Shown here: one piece after another, positions 13,240-23,600 of the stretch
Layout of the letters: each line of letters begins with the position of its first letter
Position numbering within the stretch: the first letter of the stretch is position 1
Source: Schizochytrium sp. TIO01
Taxonomy: Eukaryota; Sar; Bigyra; Thraustochytrida; Thraustochytriidae
NCBI GenBank assembly: GCA_004764695.1
Contig: SMSO01000037.1
Span: 4,028,337 to 4,092,336 of the forward strand
Direction of reading: 5' to 3'
DNA: 64,000 nt
The notes under the pieces: model-generated
What the model was told of the DNA's origin: nothing
What the model saw: the letters and a program-made list of their open reading frames with translations, nothing else
Databases searched by the model: none
Position numbers and translations under genes: made by a program

Positions 13240-13665
13240 TAAGCCTTTGATGAAAGATGTTTCTGGTCAGCTTGAGGTTGACTCTAAAGATGAAGGCAAG
13301 GGTATTGATGAAGGATTTTGAGAAGGTTGATTCAAGTGCTAGCAAACTGCTGTCCTGAAGAATAAATCCCAGGACCGATAGATTCATGTAGTAATTAAGG
13401 AGGTTAAGACATTCTTGGAAGTGGTTAGAGATAATCGATGGGGTTAGCTTAATTCAACCTCTTCAACCATTGATTCAAGTTACATCATACTTGGAATTTA
13501 GGTATTGTATAGTCATACTTTTGATTCTTAGCTCTATCAGCAACATGAATCTGGCAGCCTAGCTCCATCGTAAGCCCCATGTCTGCGAGGGTTTCATAAA
13601 GAGATGCCAAGAACTCTAGCAATGCCTTGTACACTAATTCCTTCGATTGGAGATCTCAGCAGTCA
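13240..13665. repeat. Dispersed repeat, copy A
   Basis: About 425 bp that recurs, clearly related over nearly its whole length, at 22020-22445 and more diverged at 23185-23600. The clearest shared blocks are TTCATGTAGTAATTA, AGAGATAATCGATGGGGTTAG and CTTCGATTGGAGATCTCAGC. Similarity to copy B stops abruptly just after the last block. On the minus strand, fragments read as coding with frameshifts, including a helix-turn-helix-like stretch (GIARVLGI in copy A, DIARVLGV in copy B). No terminal inverted repeats or target-site duplications were identified. Confidence 0.8.
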
Positions 13666-13779
13666 TGCACGTGACAAGGCATTCCAGTCGGTAGAGAATA
13701 AAGTAGTACCTGGAAGACTTAAATCCTTCGCCTGTATCAGGATTATAAAACCAGCCAAGATTGTGATTAGTAGTTCATG

Positions 13780-14500
13780 ACTCATCAACCTTGCAATCTT
13801 GACCATGAGACATCTGCAAAACGCATTCTTGGCAATCTATATCCCAAGAAGTACTTTAAAAGGAATAAATGCGCTTTCAATAGGCTGGAGGCTGAATCCA
13901 TGTCAGCATACACATTGCCATACTCTTCATCAATAGCATGCGTGTGCAGTAAATCCAGTTTATGACCAACTCCTAGTGTCAAGACACCAATAACGTCACT
14001 GACCGAATCCACAGCACTCGACACTATGTTCATGTTAATCCGAGTACCAACAACATAGGCAATATGTGAATATTCCAAGTCTCAGTGAGGAGTAGAAAGT
14101 GCAACAGAATCGCGCTCAGACACATAGAAATTATATTTTGCCAGAGCAAATGCGCAAATGCCCCCTTATTGTATACGTGCATGGTTCTTGAAGTTACCAT
14201 CGCTCTATTAACACAAAATATATCAGTTTCTTAAAAAAGAAATGAGTCCAGATTGTTTGTAGTCTCATCAACAAGTAAACGGACATCAACACCTCCTTCG
14301 GAATCTGATTAACAGAATGTGCTTAAGTCACTCTCTATTTCTGCCTTGATATCATTACTTGGAACCAATGAAGTGTAGCTGCTTCTAGATATATTTATCA
14401 TTGTTCTGACAGTGCCCGATGTAAAACCATCATAAGTACTCGCTTTCATAAGCTCAAGGACAACCAACATGAGAACACCAATTGCACAATCATAACAAAC
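13780..14500 (-). pseudogene. Decayed minus-strand coding sequence, unknown family
   Basis: Reading the minus strand, protein-like segments follow one another in different frames. One covers roughly 14485-14320 and ends in a stop. A second covers 14320-14240. A third is an open frame at 14078-13785 of 97 residues. Stops and frame changes separate them. No catalytic motif could be assigned. The lower end abuts dispersed repeat copy A, so these may be parts of one decayed mobile element, but that is inference. Confidence 0.3.
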
Positions 14501-15528
14501 TACGCATATGCTTACAGCTTTACTTTATTGCTATATATTATCATTATTTTAAGTCGGCAACAGCAGAGCAGTGTGTTGATTGTATTCTCTCTAGAAATTC
14601 GGAAACGATATTTCGGGGGGGGGGGATCACCAGGCATTCAAAACGGGCTTTAATTGCTGGAAAGATGATTCTTACCCAAGTACAACTTCAATATGTACGA
14701 ATTCCCTCGTTCTTCAAGAGCTCACTGCTGCACATTTGGGGTAGTTCATCAATATTGCGTTTTACACCATGTCAGATTTTCAACAAAACAGCAATGATGG
14801 TAGAATATCCATCAAGATAAAACCAGCAAGCTATCACCAAGACTTACAATATATCGAAGCGATGGTTTAGTTATTGGGCAATCACTAAAGAACATTTCGC
14901 AGAAAAACTTGTTCTACCTTTATCCCAAAGAAAATTCACGTGTTCGAAAGTTGAATTGAGATTTCTCCCCATGATATTGCACTACACTTCACACAGACAA
15001 TGACCGGATCTAGGACTAAATGTATACTTCCAACTCCCTAGTGTTTGCATTGCAACACAACATAATATTTTTCATGGGAAAAATTAACTTTTCTTGAAAA
15101 CTTTCCTGCAGAAACTTCAATGCATCATATCTGACAACTCTACTTCGAAGTCAACTCAGTCGAGATGATGGACACCTCCAATGTTTCTTCACACCACGTC
15201 ATAACTCACATTTTCTTGAAATCACACTCACTCCAAAGTTAAAGATTTTCAGTAAATTCTTCAAGAGTGGCAGCTGGACGTGGGTCACAGGTTCTGGAGG
15301 AAAAAATAAAATTAGGAGCATTTTTCTATTTTATTTTTATGAAAACAAATCTATTGAATAGCAATCATGCAGCAAACTGTGAGAACATAAAAAGTTTTTA
15401 TATCATATATGGCCGTAGATCCTATTATTCGGATTTGTAATGCTAAACGATACATGGATGCTCTTTTTAAAATGTACCCTGGTAGAATATTTTTATAAAA
15501 ATAACTCAAAGAATCTCATTTAAAGTAC

Positions 15529-15671
15529 TTATTGAGCGATTGCATAGCGCTTGAAGCTATCATCACAGGACGTTAAGTCAACCAGTTCCTTCTCCTCAGG
15601 TATAGATCTACGAAAGGCCAGTACAATCTTGTGCCAAGTTTGCACATTGTCGCCAAAATGCCTGAAACTAC

Positions 15672-15710
<39 letters not shown>

Positions 15711-15972
15711 CACAACTATTTTCACTTCTTGAGCTGGCATCACCACCAAGTTCCCCCTCCTCCCCGCCGCTTTCTGAAAGAGAGGCATGCTCAGCAACAT
15801 CGCCCATGACCAACACCAGTTTTGGGACTGCAAATGCCCAAACCAAGGAATCAAGCTTTTGGAACCTAACAATGAAAGACACATATTGTTCTATTAGACC
15901 GTTTACCCGAAAACGATAGAGGTTTATTGGTAGTGTTTGTTCACAATTCCCTAACTCCAAAGGTTCTACCAA
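15529..15972 (-). CDS. Possible 3' exon of an unknown protein with a poly-Ser tract
   Basis: A 147-codon open frame on the minus strand whose first codon is TTG, so a true start is absent and it may be an exon or a remnant. The middle is acidic and then Ser-rich, with a poly-Ser run encoded by a (GCT)n array on the plus strand at 15673-15709. The C-terminus is mixed and protein-like (KELVDLTSCDDSFKRYAIAQ then stop). The upstream edge runs directly into the tandem duplication at 15966-16243. No domain was recognised. The opposite strand encodes poly-Leu and looks like the shadow. Confidence 0.3.
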
Positions 15973-16243
15973 CCCAGAATACAGGGGTGTTAGTGGCTCT
16001 TGTTAGGGTAAACACTACGTTTGTTAAGGTTATATAGTCTTTCACTAGTAGTGGCAAAAGTTGCCCCCGGAGAGTGAGCTAGGTTTTGAAATTGAGTTTT
16101 TTTGGAGTTAAGAACGAAAGAAACCTTATGCTCTATCAACCCAGAATACAGGGGTGTTAGTGGCTTCTGGCTACGGTAAACACTATGACCTTAAGGTTAG
16201 ATATTCTTTCAATAGTAGTGGCAAAAGTTGCCCCCAGAGAATG
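15966..16243. repeat. Tandem duplication, unit about 112 bp
   Basis: Copies at 15966-16078 and 16133-16243, offset by about 167 bp. Shared blocks include CAACCCAGAATACAGGGGTG and GTGGCAAAAGTTGCCCCC, with a few substitutions and a short gap. The unit contains the small inverted repeat GGCAA...TTGCC. Confidence 0.85.
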
Positions 16244-16533
16244 TATATATTTTTTTCAAGGCAACATATAATTATTGTTATTTTTTTTTATTCTGTCTAG
16301 ATAACTTGCACGGCCTCTATCATAGTGTTTATTCTAATCTGGACTTATCAGAAGAAAAAAATGGAAAAGACAGAGAAAGTTTTAAAAAGTTAAATAAATA
16401 AATGAAAAGGAATGTACATCTTGTAGTATGATGAGCCTTCACAAGCTCATATGTTAATTTTATTAAAATGTTTTTTTTTAAATTAACCTTAGCAAGCACA
16501 TCTTAAAAAATACCTTTGAAACCCAAAAAACAA

Positions 16534-18675
16534 TTAAGACTGCTTTCTTTTTACTGTGTCCAACTCACGTCGAAGTTCAGCAATCTCCCGATCTGCAGAT
16601 TGACCGAAGGCTTCCTCACTCATGTCCGTCTTGCGCTTAGCCATGCCAAAGTCGATAATGACAGGCCTTTTAGTTTCCTTATTACACAGGACATTGCGAG
16701 CCGCAACATCACCGTGCAACACACCGAGGCTGTGGATCGCATCGAGAGCACCCACTGCCTCTTCCACAAAGTCATCCGTGATGTCTTCAGGTGACAAAGA
16801 CTCACCAGCATACTTTGTTCCAAAACCGTACATAACATGATCATCAAATATTCCATGATCGATGAACTCGGGGATATTTTTGCCTTGTAGCGATTCCAAT
16901 TGCTTGTAGATATCAGCCTCATATTCAAATGCGGAAATCTCATGTTGTTGTTTAAACATGTCCAGTACCTTCACCACATTGTCGCTCTTTTCTTCTCCTA
17001 GTTGGGGGAAATGAAAGCGAAATACTGGTCCCGTGCGGCCTTCTGGGAGATCACTAAACTCCCCGCGACGTATTGCCTCGAGCATGTCAACCGCGCTACC
17101 ATCACTTGTACAATCGCTACCATAGCCACGCACATCTTTTTTATCTTGTGATTTCTTCGTTTCATGCTTCACGTCCCGGTCACTCCTACATGTTTCTGGT
17201 AGTGTCATACGTCTTGGGTCATTGGGTCCTTCTGCTTCACCACCACAGGGAACCATGATCATCTCATCGATAGTTCCAATATCCATATCCGTTTTATCAC
17301 CAGCGATAAGAACAGCAAGTGCAATAAGCTGCATCGTACTGATTTTTCCATTCTCAATGTCTCCAACCTGATTATATGTAACGGGTTCAGTGATGAGCAG
17401 GTTGCCATAACAATCCCTAATGAAAACATGGGTATGCAGGTAGTTCGAGTAAATGCCAACCAAGAGACCATTCAAGTACATATAGTTATAAAGTTGTCGA
17501 ATGACCGAATGATCTTTGTGCCGTTGGGAATCGCAGCCCACACCGTCACATTCCCAATGACAGTATGCCTTACCGAGATCACTGGTTTCAAAGCCTGGAC
17601 CTTTAAATTCGCCCGCGATCATCGGTTCCTGGCGGTTAGGAAGCGACGAACTAGATTCATCTCCTTGGAGACCACGACTAATCATAAAGTCCATTAGACC
17701 TCGCGGCGCAGGTTTCCTTACAGCTGAGGTGTACAGAGTCATTGAGTCAGGTAACTTTTCATTGCCAGATAGATTCATGGCCGTCATTACGTACGCCATG
17801 AAAAGTTCAAAAGGTTTTTCGACTGATTGCTCAGTTCCTAACCTACTCAAACTAGTCATGGATTCAAATGTTACCGCGATGTCGAGTGTAGTAGATATTT
17901 GATTCAGGGTGTCAATATAGTCTCGGCGGCGGCAATAACTCAAGAAGTCATTGATAGACCACGTTCTCACTTCCATGGGCGATACAGGATAGTTCTTATG
18001 GTTCGCAAGACTTGTAGGGTTCGCGAGTAATTCATCCGTCTCCTTCAAAGTTGGCAAAGCTTGTTGAAACACCGTGTTGAGACTTTTCGGTTCGGAACCG
18101 CGGGACAGATCAGTTCTCTTTAGCTCCTCGATTGCTGCTTCAGATTTATGGATATATCCACCAAGACTGGCAAGGCGTTGTTTATCATCACGAATGTCTT
18201 GCTCTTTCAGTTCTAAGGATTTTTCCGCTTTGAGAAGCATTTCGAACGAAGGATATAATTTAAGAATCCTAATATCTATAGCTCCTGGCAGACAACCGAA
18301 ATGACTTTCAAATACTTCGTCGGTGATGCTCCTGGCATCCTCGTCCAAGAAGGCATGCAGAAACACGTAATCGTCATCTCCTAAGATTCCAATGAGTTTC
18401 TGTTCCAGTCTCTCAGTTTTTTGCGACAACTTGGCACTTTCACCCTCGAGGTACACAATTCCTCGATCCACACGCTCATACTCCTCCTTTTTTTTCTTGA
18501 GCTCAGCTCTACCCGCCCCTAGGCTAGATTGAACAATGGTTGCCGGATTTACACTGCTCAACACTCTGCTACCTTCTCGGGTCGGGACAATCATCCGAAA
18601 TACCGAAGAGGTATCTCCTTGGCGTGAACCTAGTCTACCAATGGTACTGGCAGCTCTCCTGAAACCATTGAGCAT
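16534..18675 (-). CDS. PD-(D/E)xK nuclease-kinase fusion, Crinkler-effector-like
   Basis: A 713-aa protein if it starts at the first ATG (18675). The frame stays open 54 nt further upstream to a TTTGCAG that looks like a splice acceptor, so an earlier exon is possible. Residues about 30-180 are charged and probably coiled coil. About 325-470 carry a restriction-endonuclease-fold signature: Asp in GLMDFMI, the E-x-K of GEFKGPG near residue 355, then a Q-helix (RQLYNYM). From about 550 comes a compact kinase fold with a VKVL lysine, an acidic helix Glu, catalytic loop HGDVAARN near residue 655 and IDFG. It ends about 30 residues after DFG, so the C-lobe is short. The nuclease-plus-kinase order is known from Crinkler-type effectors of stramenopiles and fungi (family knowledge). 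No secretion signal or LxLFLAK-type header is visible. Function is inferred from architecture only. Confidence 0.75.
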   Translation of the reverse strand: MLNGFRRAASTIGRLGSRQGDTSSVFRMIVPTREGSRVLSSVNPATIVQSSLGAGRAELKKKKEEYERVDRGIVYLEGESAKLSQKTERLEQKLIGILGDDDYVFLHAFLDEDARSITDEVFESHFGCLPGAIDIRILKLYPSFEMLLKAEKSLELKEQDIRDDKQRLASLGGYIHKSEAAIEELKRTDLSRGSEPKSLNTVFQQALPTLKETDELLANPTSLANHKNYPVSPMEVRTWSINDFLSYCRRRDYIDTLNQISTTLDIAVTFESMTSLSRLGTEQSVEKPFELFMAYVMTAMNLSGNEKLPDSMTLYTSAVRKPAPRGLMDFMISRGLQGDESSSSLPNRQEPMIAGEFKGPGFETSDLGKAYCHWECDGVGCDSQRHKDHSVIRQLYNYMYLNGLLVGIYSNYLHTHVFIRDCYGNLLITEPVTYNQVGDIENGKISTMQLIALAVLIAGDKTDMDIGTIDEMIMVPCGGEAEGPNDPRRMTLPETCRSDRDVKHETKKSQDKKDVRGYGSDCTSDGSAVDMLEAIRRGEFSDLPEGRTGPVFRFHFPQLGEEKSDNVVKVLDMFKQQHEISAFEYEADIYKQLESLQGKNIPEFIDHGIFDDHVMYGFGTKYAGESLSPEDITDDFVEEAVGALDAIHSLGVLHGDVAARNVLCNKETKRPVIIDFGMAKRKTDMSEEAFGQSADREIAELRRELDTVKRKQS

Positions 18676-19175
18676 GGTGTTCAAACGATTGTTGGATCCT
18701 CGAACGATTGGGGTCTGCTGCTGCTGCAAACTAGTATGTGATGTTTGGTGTGAAGCTTCGTCTAATATTTATACATTATTTACTAACGAACCCTATACGA
18801 TGTTTTTTTTTGTTTCACACACCCTTATCATCTACCTAGTATAAACTCTAAGTTATTTTTTTTGTGGTCGTGTGCACGCGCTGAAAACTTTATTTGTTAT
18901 CTTACTCACTATAGTAAATTAAAAAAAAAAATAAAAACTTCTTTGTACGTACTAATACGAAAGAAAATCCGCGAATTGAGGAACCCTCGCTCGCCAAGGA
19001 CAACTTCCACCAACTTACTGGAGAAATATCATCATTTGGAAGGCCAGAACAAAAAAATTGCACACATAAGAGATAGGTCTACGTAAAAAAACATATCTTT
19101 AAAAATGTTAAATATTTTAAAGCTAGTCTATTTTAATTTCTTAGATCACCTAGAACAATAATTGTTTCTTTCTAG
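18676..19175. other. AT-rich spacer between divergent genes
   Basis: It lies between the start of the minus-strand nuclease-kinase gene and the plus-strand exon at 19176. It contains poly-T/poly-A runs and candidate splice signals for both sides (minus acceptor near 18724, plus acceptor at 19175). A minus-strand ATGATGATATTTCTCCA followed by GTAAGT near 19030 could be an upstream exon of the nuclease-kinase gene, but its phase does not fit the visible acceptor. Confidence 0.5.
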
Positions 19176-19803
19176 TAGCATAGTGCACACTTCCGACGGT
19201 TGTGCTGATGATGATGAGACGGTGTGGCCTTGGTTCCTGAATGGATGGTGTGAGAATCAGGAGTCGAACCGCATCTTTGACAAAGTTGGGATGCCCCGCC
19301 TCAAGGGCCCCGTTGGGTACCGAGGTGTTGTTCAGCTTTACCTGAATGCCACCAGCAGCCAAGATGCCTCGTTTTACCTTGCTCCCAGCTTTACTTCATT
19401 CACTGTGGAGAATGATCGTAGTATCTTAGTGACCTTTGATCGACCCGTTAGTTTTAGCAACGCCACCTTCCAGCCTTACGAGATCCCGTTTCGCTGGGCG
19501 GGAGTTACATCAAGTGCATACTATGGTTACAACTCAGGCGGCGAGCGCATTGAATCGTCCGATGTTTTTGTTAGCGAAGATGGGTATGTATTGAATATCA
19601 CGCGAACGGACGCAGATTATTTTTCAACTGCTATGAAATCGGCCTTTTATGCACAGACAATGTTTACCTGCTGTAATAACTTTGATGACTATGGTACTTC
19701 GAGTACTGACACAGAAGATTTGGTTTGCCCGCCGATGAACTGCGGTCTTAATTCCCTCGAGGATCCTTACATTCCTGTTGATATGTTTCGAACTAACGCT
19801 TAG
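19176..19803 (+). CDS. Terminal exon of a secreted-type protein, 5' part not found
   Basis: An open frame of about 209 codons with no plausible ATG start. It begins immediately after a pyrimidine-rich TTTCTTTCTAG, a good 3' splice site, so it is best read as a last exon. Codon use is that of a real gene. The product has many Asn-x-Ser/Thr sites and Cys residues (GCADD, GWCEN, TCCNN, VCPPMNC), suggesting an extracellular or lumenal domain. A stretch near residue 75 (SFTVENDRSILVTFDRPV) and the C-terminal VDMFRT weakly recall the C-terminal beta domain of sialate O-acetylesterases. That is a hint, not an assignment. A (GCTT)n array follows 30 bp after the stop. No matching 5' exon is visible between it and the divergent gene, so the copy may be truncated. 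Confidence 0.55.
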
Positions 19804-19832
19804 GAGCGAGATTATTGATTAATTTTTTTTTG

Positions 19833-19983
<151 letters not shown>

Positions 19984-20125
19984 CTGCGGGAAAGTGGGAG
20001 TGCGAAAAAAAAAAGGAATACATACATGTAAAAAAGACCAGCCTTTACTTGAGCACGAAAGCGACCATTATCAGTTTAATAATATTATTTTTTTTTGTTT
20101 AACATTTTAAGAAGAATAATCCATC

Positions 20126-20431
20126 ATGACTAAAGTCGGCCACCAAACAATGACCAAGCAAAAGAGTAAGAGGTACTCCTCGACTACCACCCCAGCACAC
20201 CAGAAAAGTCGCAGCAGCGCACATGCGCAAGAATCGCGATGCCAGTTCACAAAATCACACTTTATGATTCTGGCCCTGATCATCTTCCTTACCATCGTCG
20301 TGGGTGTTGGTTCCTACTTGATTGTTGATTCCGTGGCGTCCATCCAGAGTGCATCCAGTGATGCTTCCTCATCATCAACTTCGAGTTCTGCATGGACAGG
20401 GGATGACGACACTTCAGACAGCACAGGTTGA
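20126..20431 (+). CDS. Small type II membrane protein, or first exon of a larger one
   Basis: 101 codons from ATG, with codon use typical of the real genes here. Residues 1-46 are basic and Ser/Thr-rich and presumably cytoplasmic. Residues 47-68 form one strong hydrophobic segment. The rest is a Ser/Asp-rich stalk, giving an N-in/C-out topology. Just before the stop is a possible donor (CACAG then GTTGAT at 20427), and a long T-tract ending in CAG at about 20469 could be an acceptor. Splicing there would replace the last residue with a short tail that stops near 20502. A short tail plus a stalk suggests either a tiny membrane protein or the 5' exon of a gene whose body is missing. The secreted-type exon upstream might be the matching body of a duplicated gene, but the order is wrong for a simple transcript. 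Confidence 0.6.
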   Translation: MTKVGHQTMTKQKSKRYSSTTTPAHQKSRSSAHAQESRCQFTKSHFMILALIIFLTIVVGVGSYLIVDSVASIQSASSDASSSSTSSSAWTGDDDTSDSTG

Positions 20432-22019
20432 TGAACAAAGAAGGCAAGATCCTTTTTTTTTTTTTTTCAGTATATCTTTTCTTTGAACATAAACAGCGAT
20501 AAAATAAAACTACTTCCTAGGTTCGAATGAAAGGCGCCCATCTCGCAGAATACAAACTGCGCGTTTTGACGCATAAAAGAAGCAGCAAACCCTCTGCAAG
20601 CTGGTCAGAGACAAGGCCCCACGAGCTGGCGCGGTAGTGAGCTAGAGGGAGGCGGGTTTCATTTTAATCATCATCAGGAACATGAAGTCGAAGAAATATC
20701 TTCACCTCATTAGAGGGAGAAGTAGGTTATTGCAAGGAGGTAGAAAACGGTAGCAAAAGTGATTTTGAGGGGTCCAAGATTGAGCACTGCCGACTACTTG
20801 GAGAAGTAAATGAGCCGGTTTCTCCTTCACTTGCTGGACAACTTCGAGCTCGCTATAGACGAGAATGGAACTTTCCTGAAGTGTAGTTCGGTGCTTGCTG
20901 CTTGGGGAGAAGAGCAGCGCCTCGCTTGGCCTCGCCTGAAAGCTTTTTCTGAGGCAGGGCAGGCAAGTTGGCCTTGAAGAAAGGTCGAGATCGCTAGACC
21001 TTAACTAATTTACAAGAGGAAAAGCAAGTATTGTTGTTGTTGCTGTTGTTATTGTTGTTACCCTATCACAGATCCACGGCCTCATTCACTGCAGCTTACC
21101 AAGCTTGACGGCGGGCGCCATCTTTGACGAAAAACTCACTTTAGAACAGCATGGATTCTACACGACATTACGATAGCAGGTACATACTTGTAAATTGGGT
21201 TTTTTGTGCGCTGCGAGAACAGAACAGCCCTCAGAAGATGGGACAATTAGTGAATCGTGGAGGGTCCATAAGTGAGGATATTTCGCGTTGGTACCTGGGT
21301 TTCCAGCCGCTGTCAAGAATACTAGCCATACCTGAAGAGTCCAGAGGTCAACACATAATAATTCTGGACCAAACAAGAGCCAATTCAAAGCAAGGTCTGG
21401 GACTCTCTCGGGCTTGCCACAACCTGGTCGACCATAAAGTGGAGGCTTGCAGACCGAACGTGCATTCATAAAAACCGAGTCGAGGCGCTTTGTGCTGGAA
21501 TATCTTGGTCTCTCAGCCAGTCAGGGGCGCACTTTTCAGATCTTATCACTAGTTTAGGGCCGCCATATTTAGTCAAGACGCTCAAAGATTGACAAAGGAT
21601 GCAAAACTGCGTTGGAAGAGCAGCAAGCAAGGTCAAGGCTCAGAACCCTTGCTTGAGTTCCACTTACCTAAGTACTGGTATATTAAGATTGATCGTGAGG
21701 AGCTCCGGAGCTAGGTAAACTTTTCCAAGCAATTCCCAAGTCTGTAGCATAGTTTTAGGTGTGTTGGCTGGTCAAGTGCCCTGGACTTTTACCCTCGGAA
21801 CCGGCTTTCAGCCCTTCACTTCAAGGTTTTGAATATCAATTCTAATATAGTAAATAGCAGCCCAGCCCACCTTCAGCTTCTTGATTTCGCTATCACTTGG
21901 CACATCTGAGCCAGCTCTATTGATTCGCGTACTTCCCATTTGTTCATGAGTGTAACCAAGCGGGGTTCTCTTGCTAGAGAGCTTTAAAATTAGGAGAAAC
22001 AACTACCACCCATGATGCA

Positions 22020-22445
22020 CAGATTGCTGAAAGTTAATACTGATTAGCGTGAGGTCGACTGTAAAGATAAAGGCAATAAGCTTGATGAAGGTTATAAGAA
22101 GGTTGATTTAAGTGTTAGCGAACTGCTGTCCTGGAGAATGGATTCCAGGGCGGATGGATTCATGTAGTAATTAGGGAGATTAAGACATCCATGAAAGTAG
22201 TTAGAGATAATCGATGGGGTTAGGTTAGTTCAACCTCTCCAACCATCGATTCGAGTTACACCATGCTTGGATGTAGGTAATGTGTATTCACACTTCAAGT
22301 TCTTGGCTCTGGTAGCCACATGAGTCTGGCTGCCTACTCTTGCTCTATCGTAAACCTTATGATTAATGGGGTTTTACAAAGGGACACCAAGAACTCTAGC
22401 AATGTCTTGTCCACTAGTTCCTTCGATTGGAGATCTCAGCACAGA
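22020..22445. repeat. Dispersed repeat, copy B
   Basis: Closely related to copy A at 13240-13665 in the same orientation. Large parts align without gaps, including CTGCTGTCCTG, TTCATGTAGTAATTA and AGAGATAATCGATGGGGTTAG. Minus-strand fragments read as coding with stops and frameshifts. Confidence 0.8.
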
Positions 22446-23184
22446 TCTATTCAAACTGCCCACAGAGAATTCTACTGCTCGCTCCATAGACATCGCTCCG
22501 CCAAAGCAATTTTATATTGACTTTATCTCAAGAACTCAGAACTTCTGGAGGTTAAAAACGCAAGGACATACAGATCCAGATTTTATACATTATGCTCGCT
22601 AGAGTTTTGCATCGAGTACTTTAACAGTTCTGAGCATAACACTGTGTATTTCAGTTTACCTCTATGCTACAAAATGCTTTTCTATCTCTTTCTCGGATGC
22701 TACATGGTGATCGTGTAGGAAAATGTTTAAGGCATCTTCCCATAAGTATAGAACTTCACTTCAGGATATCTTTGCGAAAGATACCCTTGGTTGTACAAAG
22801 CTGTCTCTTGATAAATCTTCATGCTTCAGGTAATTTAAGTGCTGAGAATCACTTTTCTCTCTCCTTTTTATCTGACTAAGCTCGCAGAAGCTACTTTGAC
22901 TGGGACTTGTATGAACGGCGACCCAATCCGCTAAAGATGAACTGACGAAATGGAGACAATATCTTTGAGGTTTAAAGAATGCAAAAAGAAATCTTTGTAA
23001 ACCTGGACTTTTGACTATGCTGCTCTTGGAAATGAGAGCTGGTCTAACTTGACTCTTGACAGCGCAAACATATATATCATAGAGACCCTACTGCCCCCTG
23101 GACTAGGACTCCAAGGCCACTAGATAACTATGTATTAACTCTTTCCCTTTTCTTAGACCTTTCTTGAAGTAATCGAAAGTATCG

Positions 23185-23600
23185 TGCTGAAAGATGATTC
23201 TAGTCAGCTCGAGGTTAACGATGGAGATGAAAATGAAGGCGAGAGGCTTGATGCAGGATCTAAGAAGGGTTAAGAAATCATGATAATATTATGTCCTTTT
23301 AACAGTTAGCGATCTGCAGTTCTTGAAATGAGATTCCAAGGCAGGCTCGTCATTTTATAAATGGAGAATAATACATAATTGACTAGGTCAGGTAAACTTA
23401 TTTCTTCAACCCGTCAATTCAGATTTCATCATACTTGATTGTTGCGAAGCTGTAGGGGCAGTTTTTGTGTATGGCTTCTCAACCACACAAGTTTGGTTGG
23501 CTTGTTCTAGTCGTTTGTAATTCCCAGTTCTTTCAATGGCACGTAAAGATTCAAGCATTGTCTTATTCACAAGTTTCTTCGATTGAAGGCCTTCCCTGCT
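23185..23600. repeat. Dispersed repeat, copy C (more diverged)
   Basis: Same orientation and order of blocks as copies A and B: TGCTGAAAGATGATTCTAGTCAG, then a GATGAAGGC-like block, then CATCATACTTG and CTTCGATTG. It has more substitutions and small gaps. The minus strand has an open frame of 69 codons here. Confidence 0.65.
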
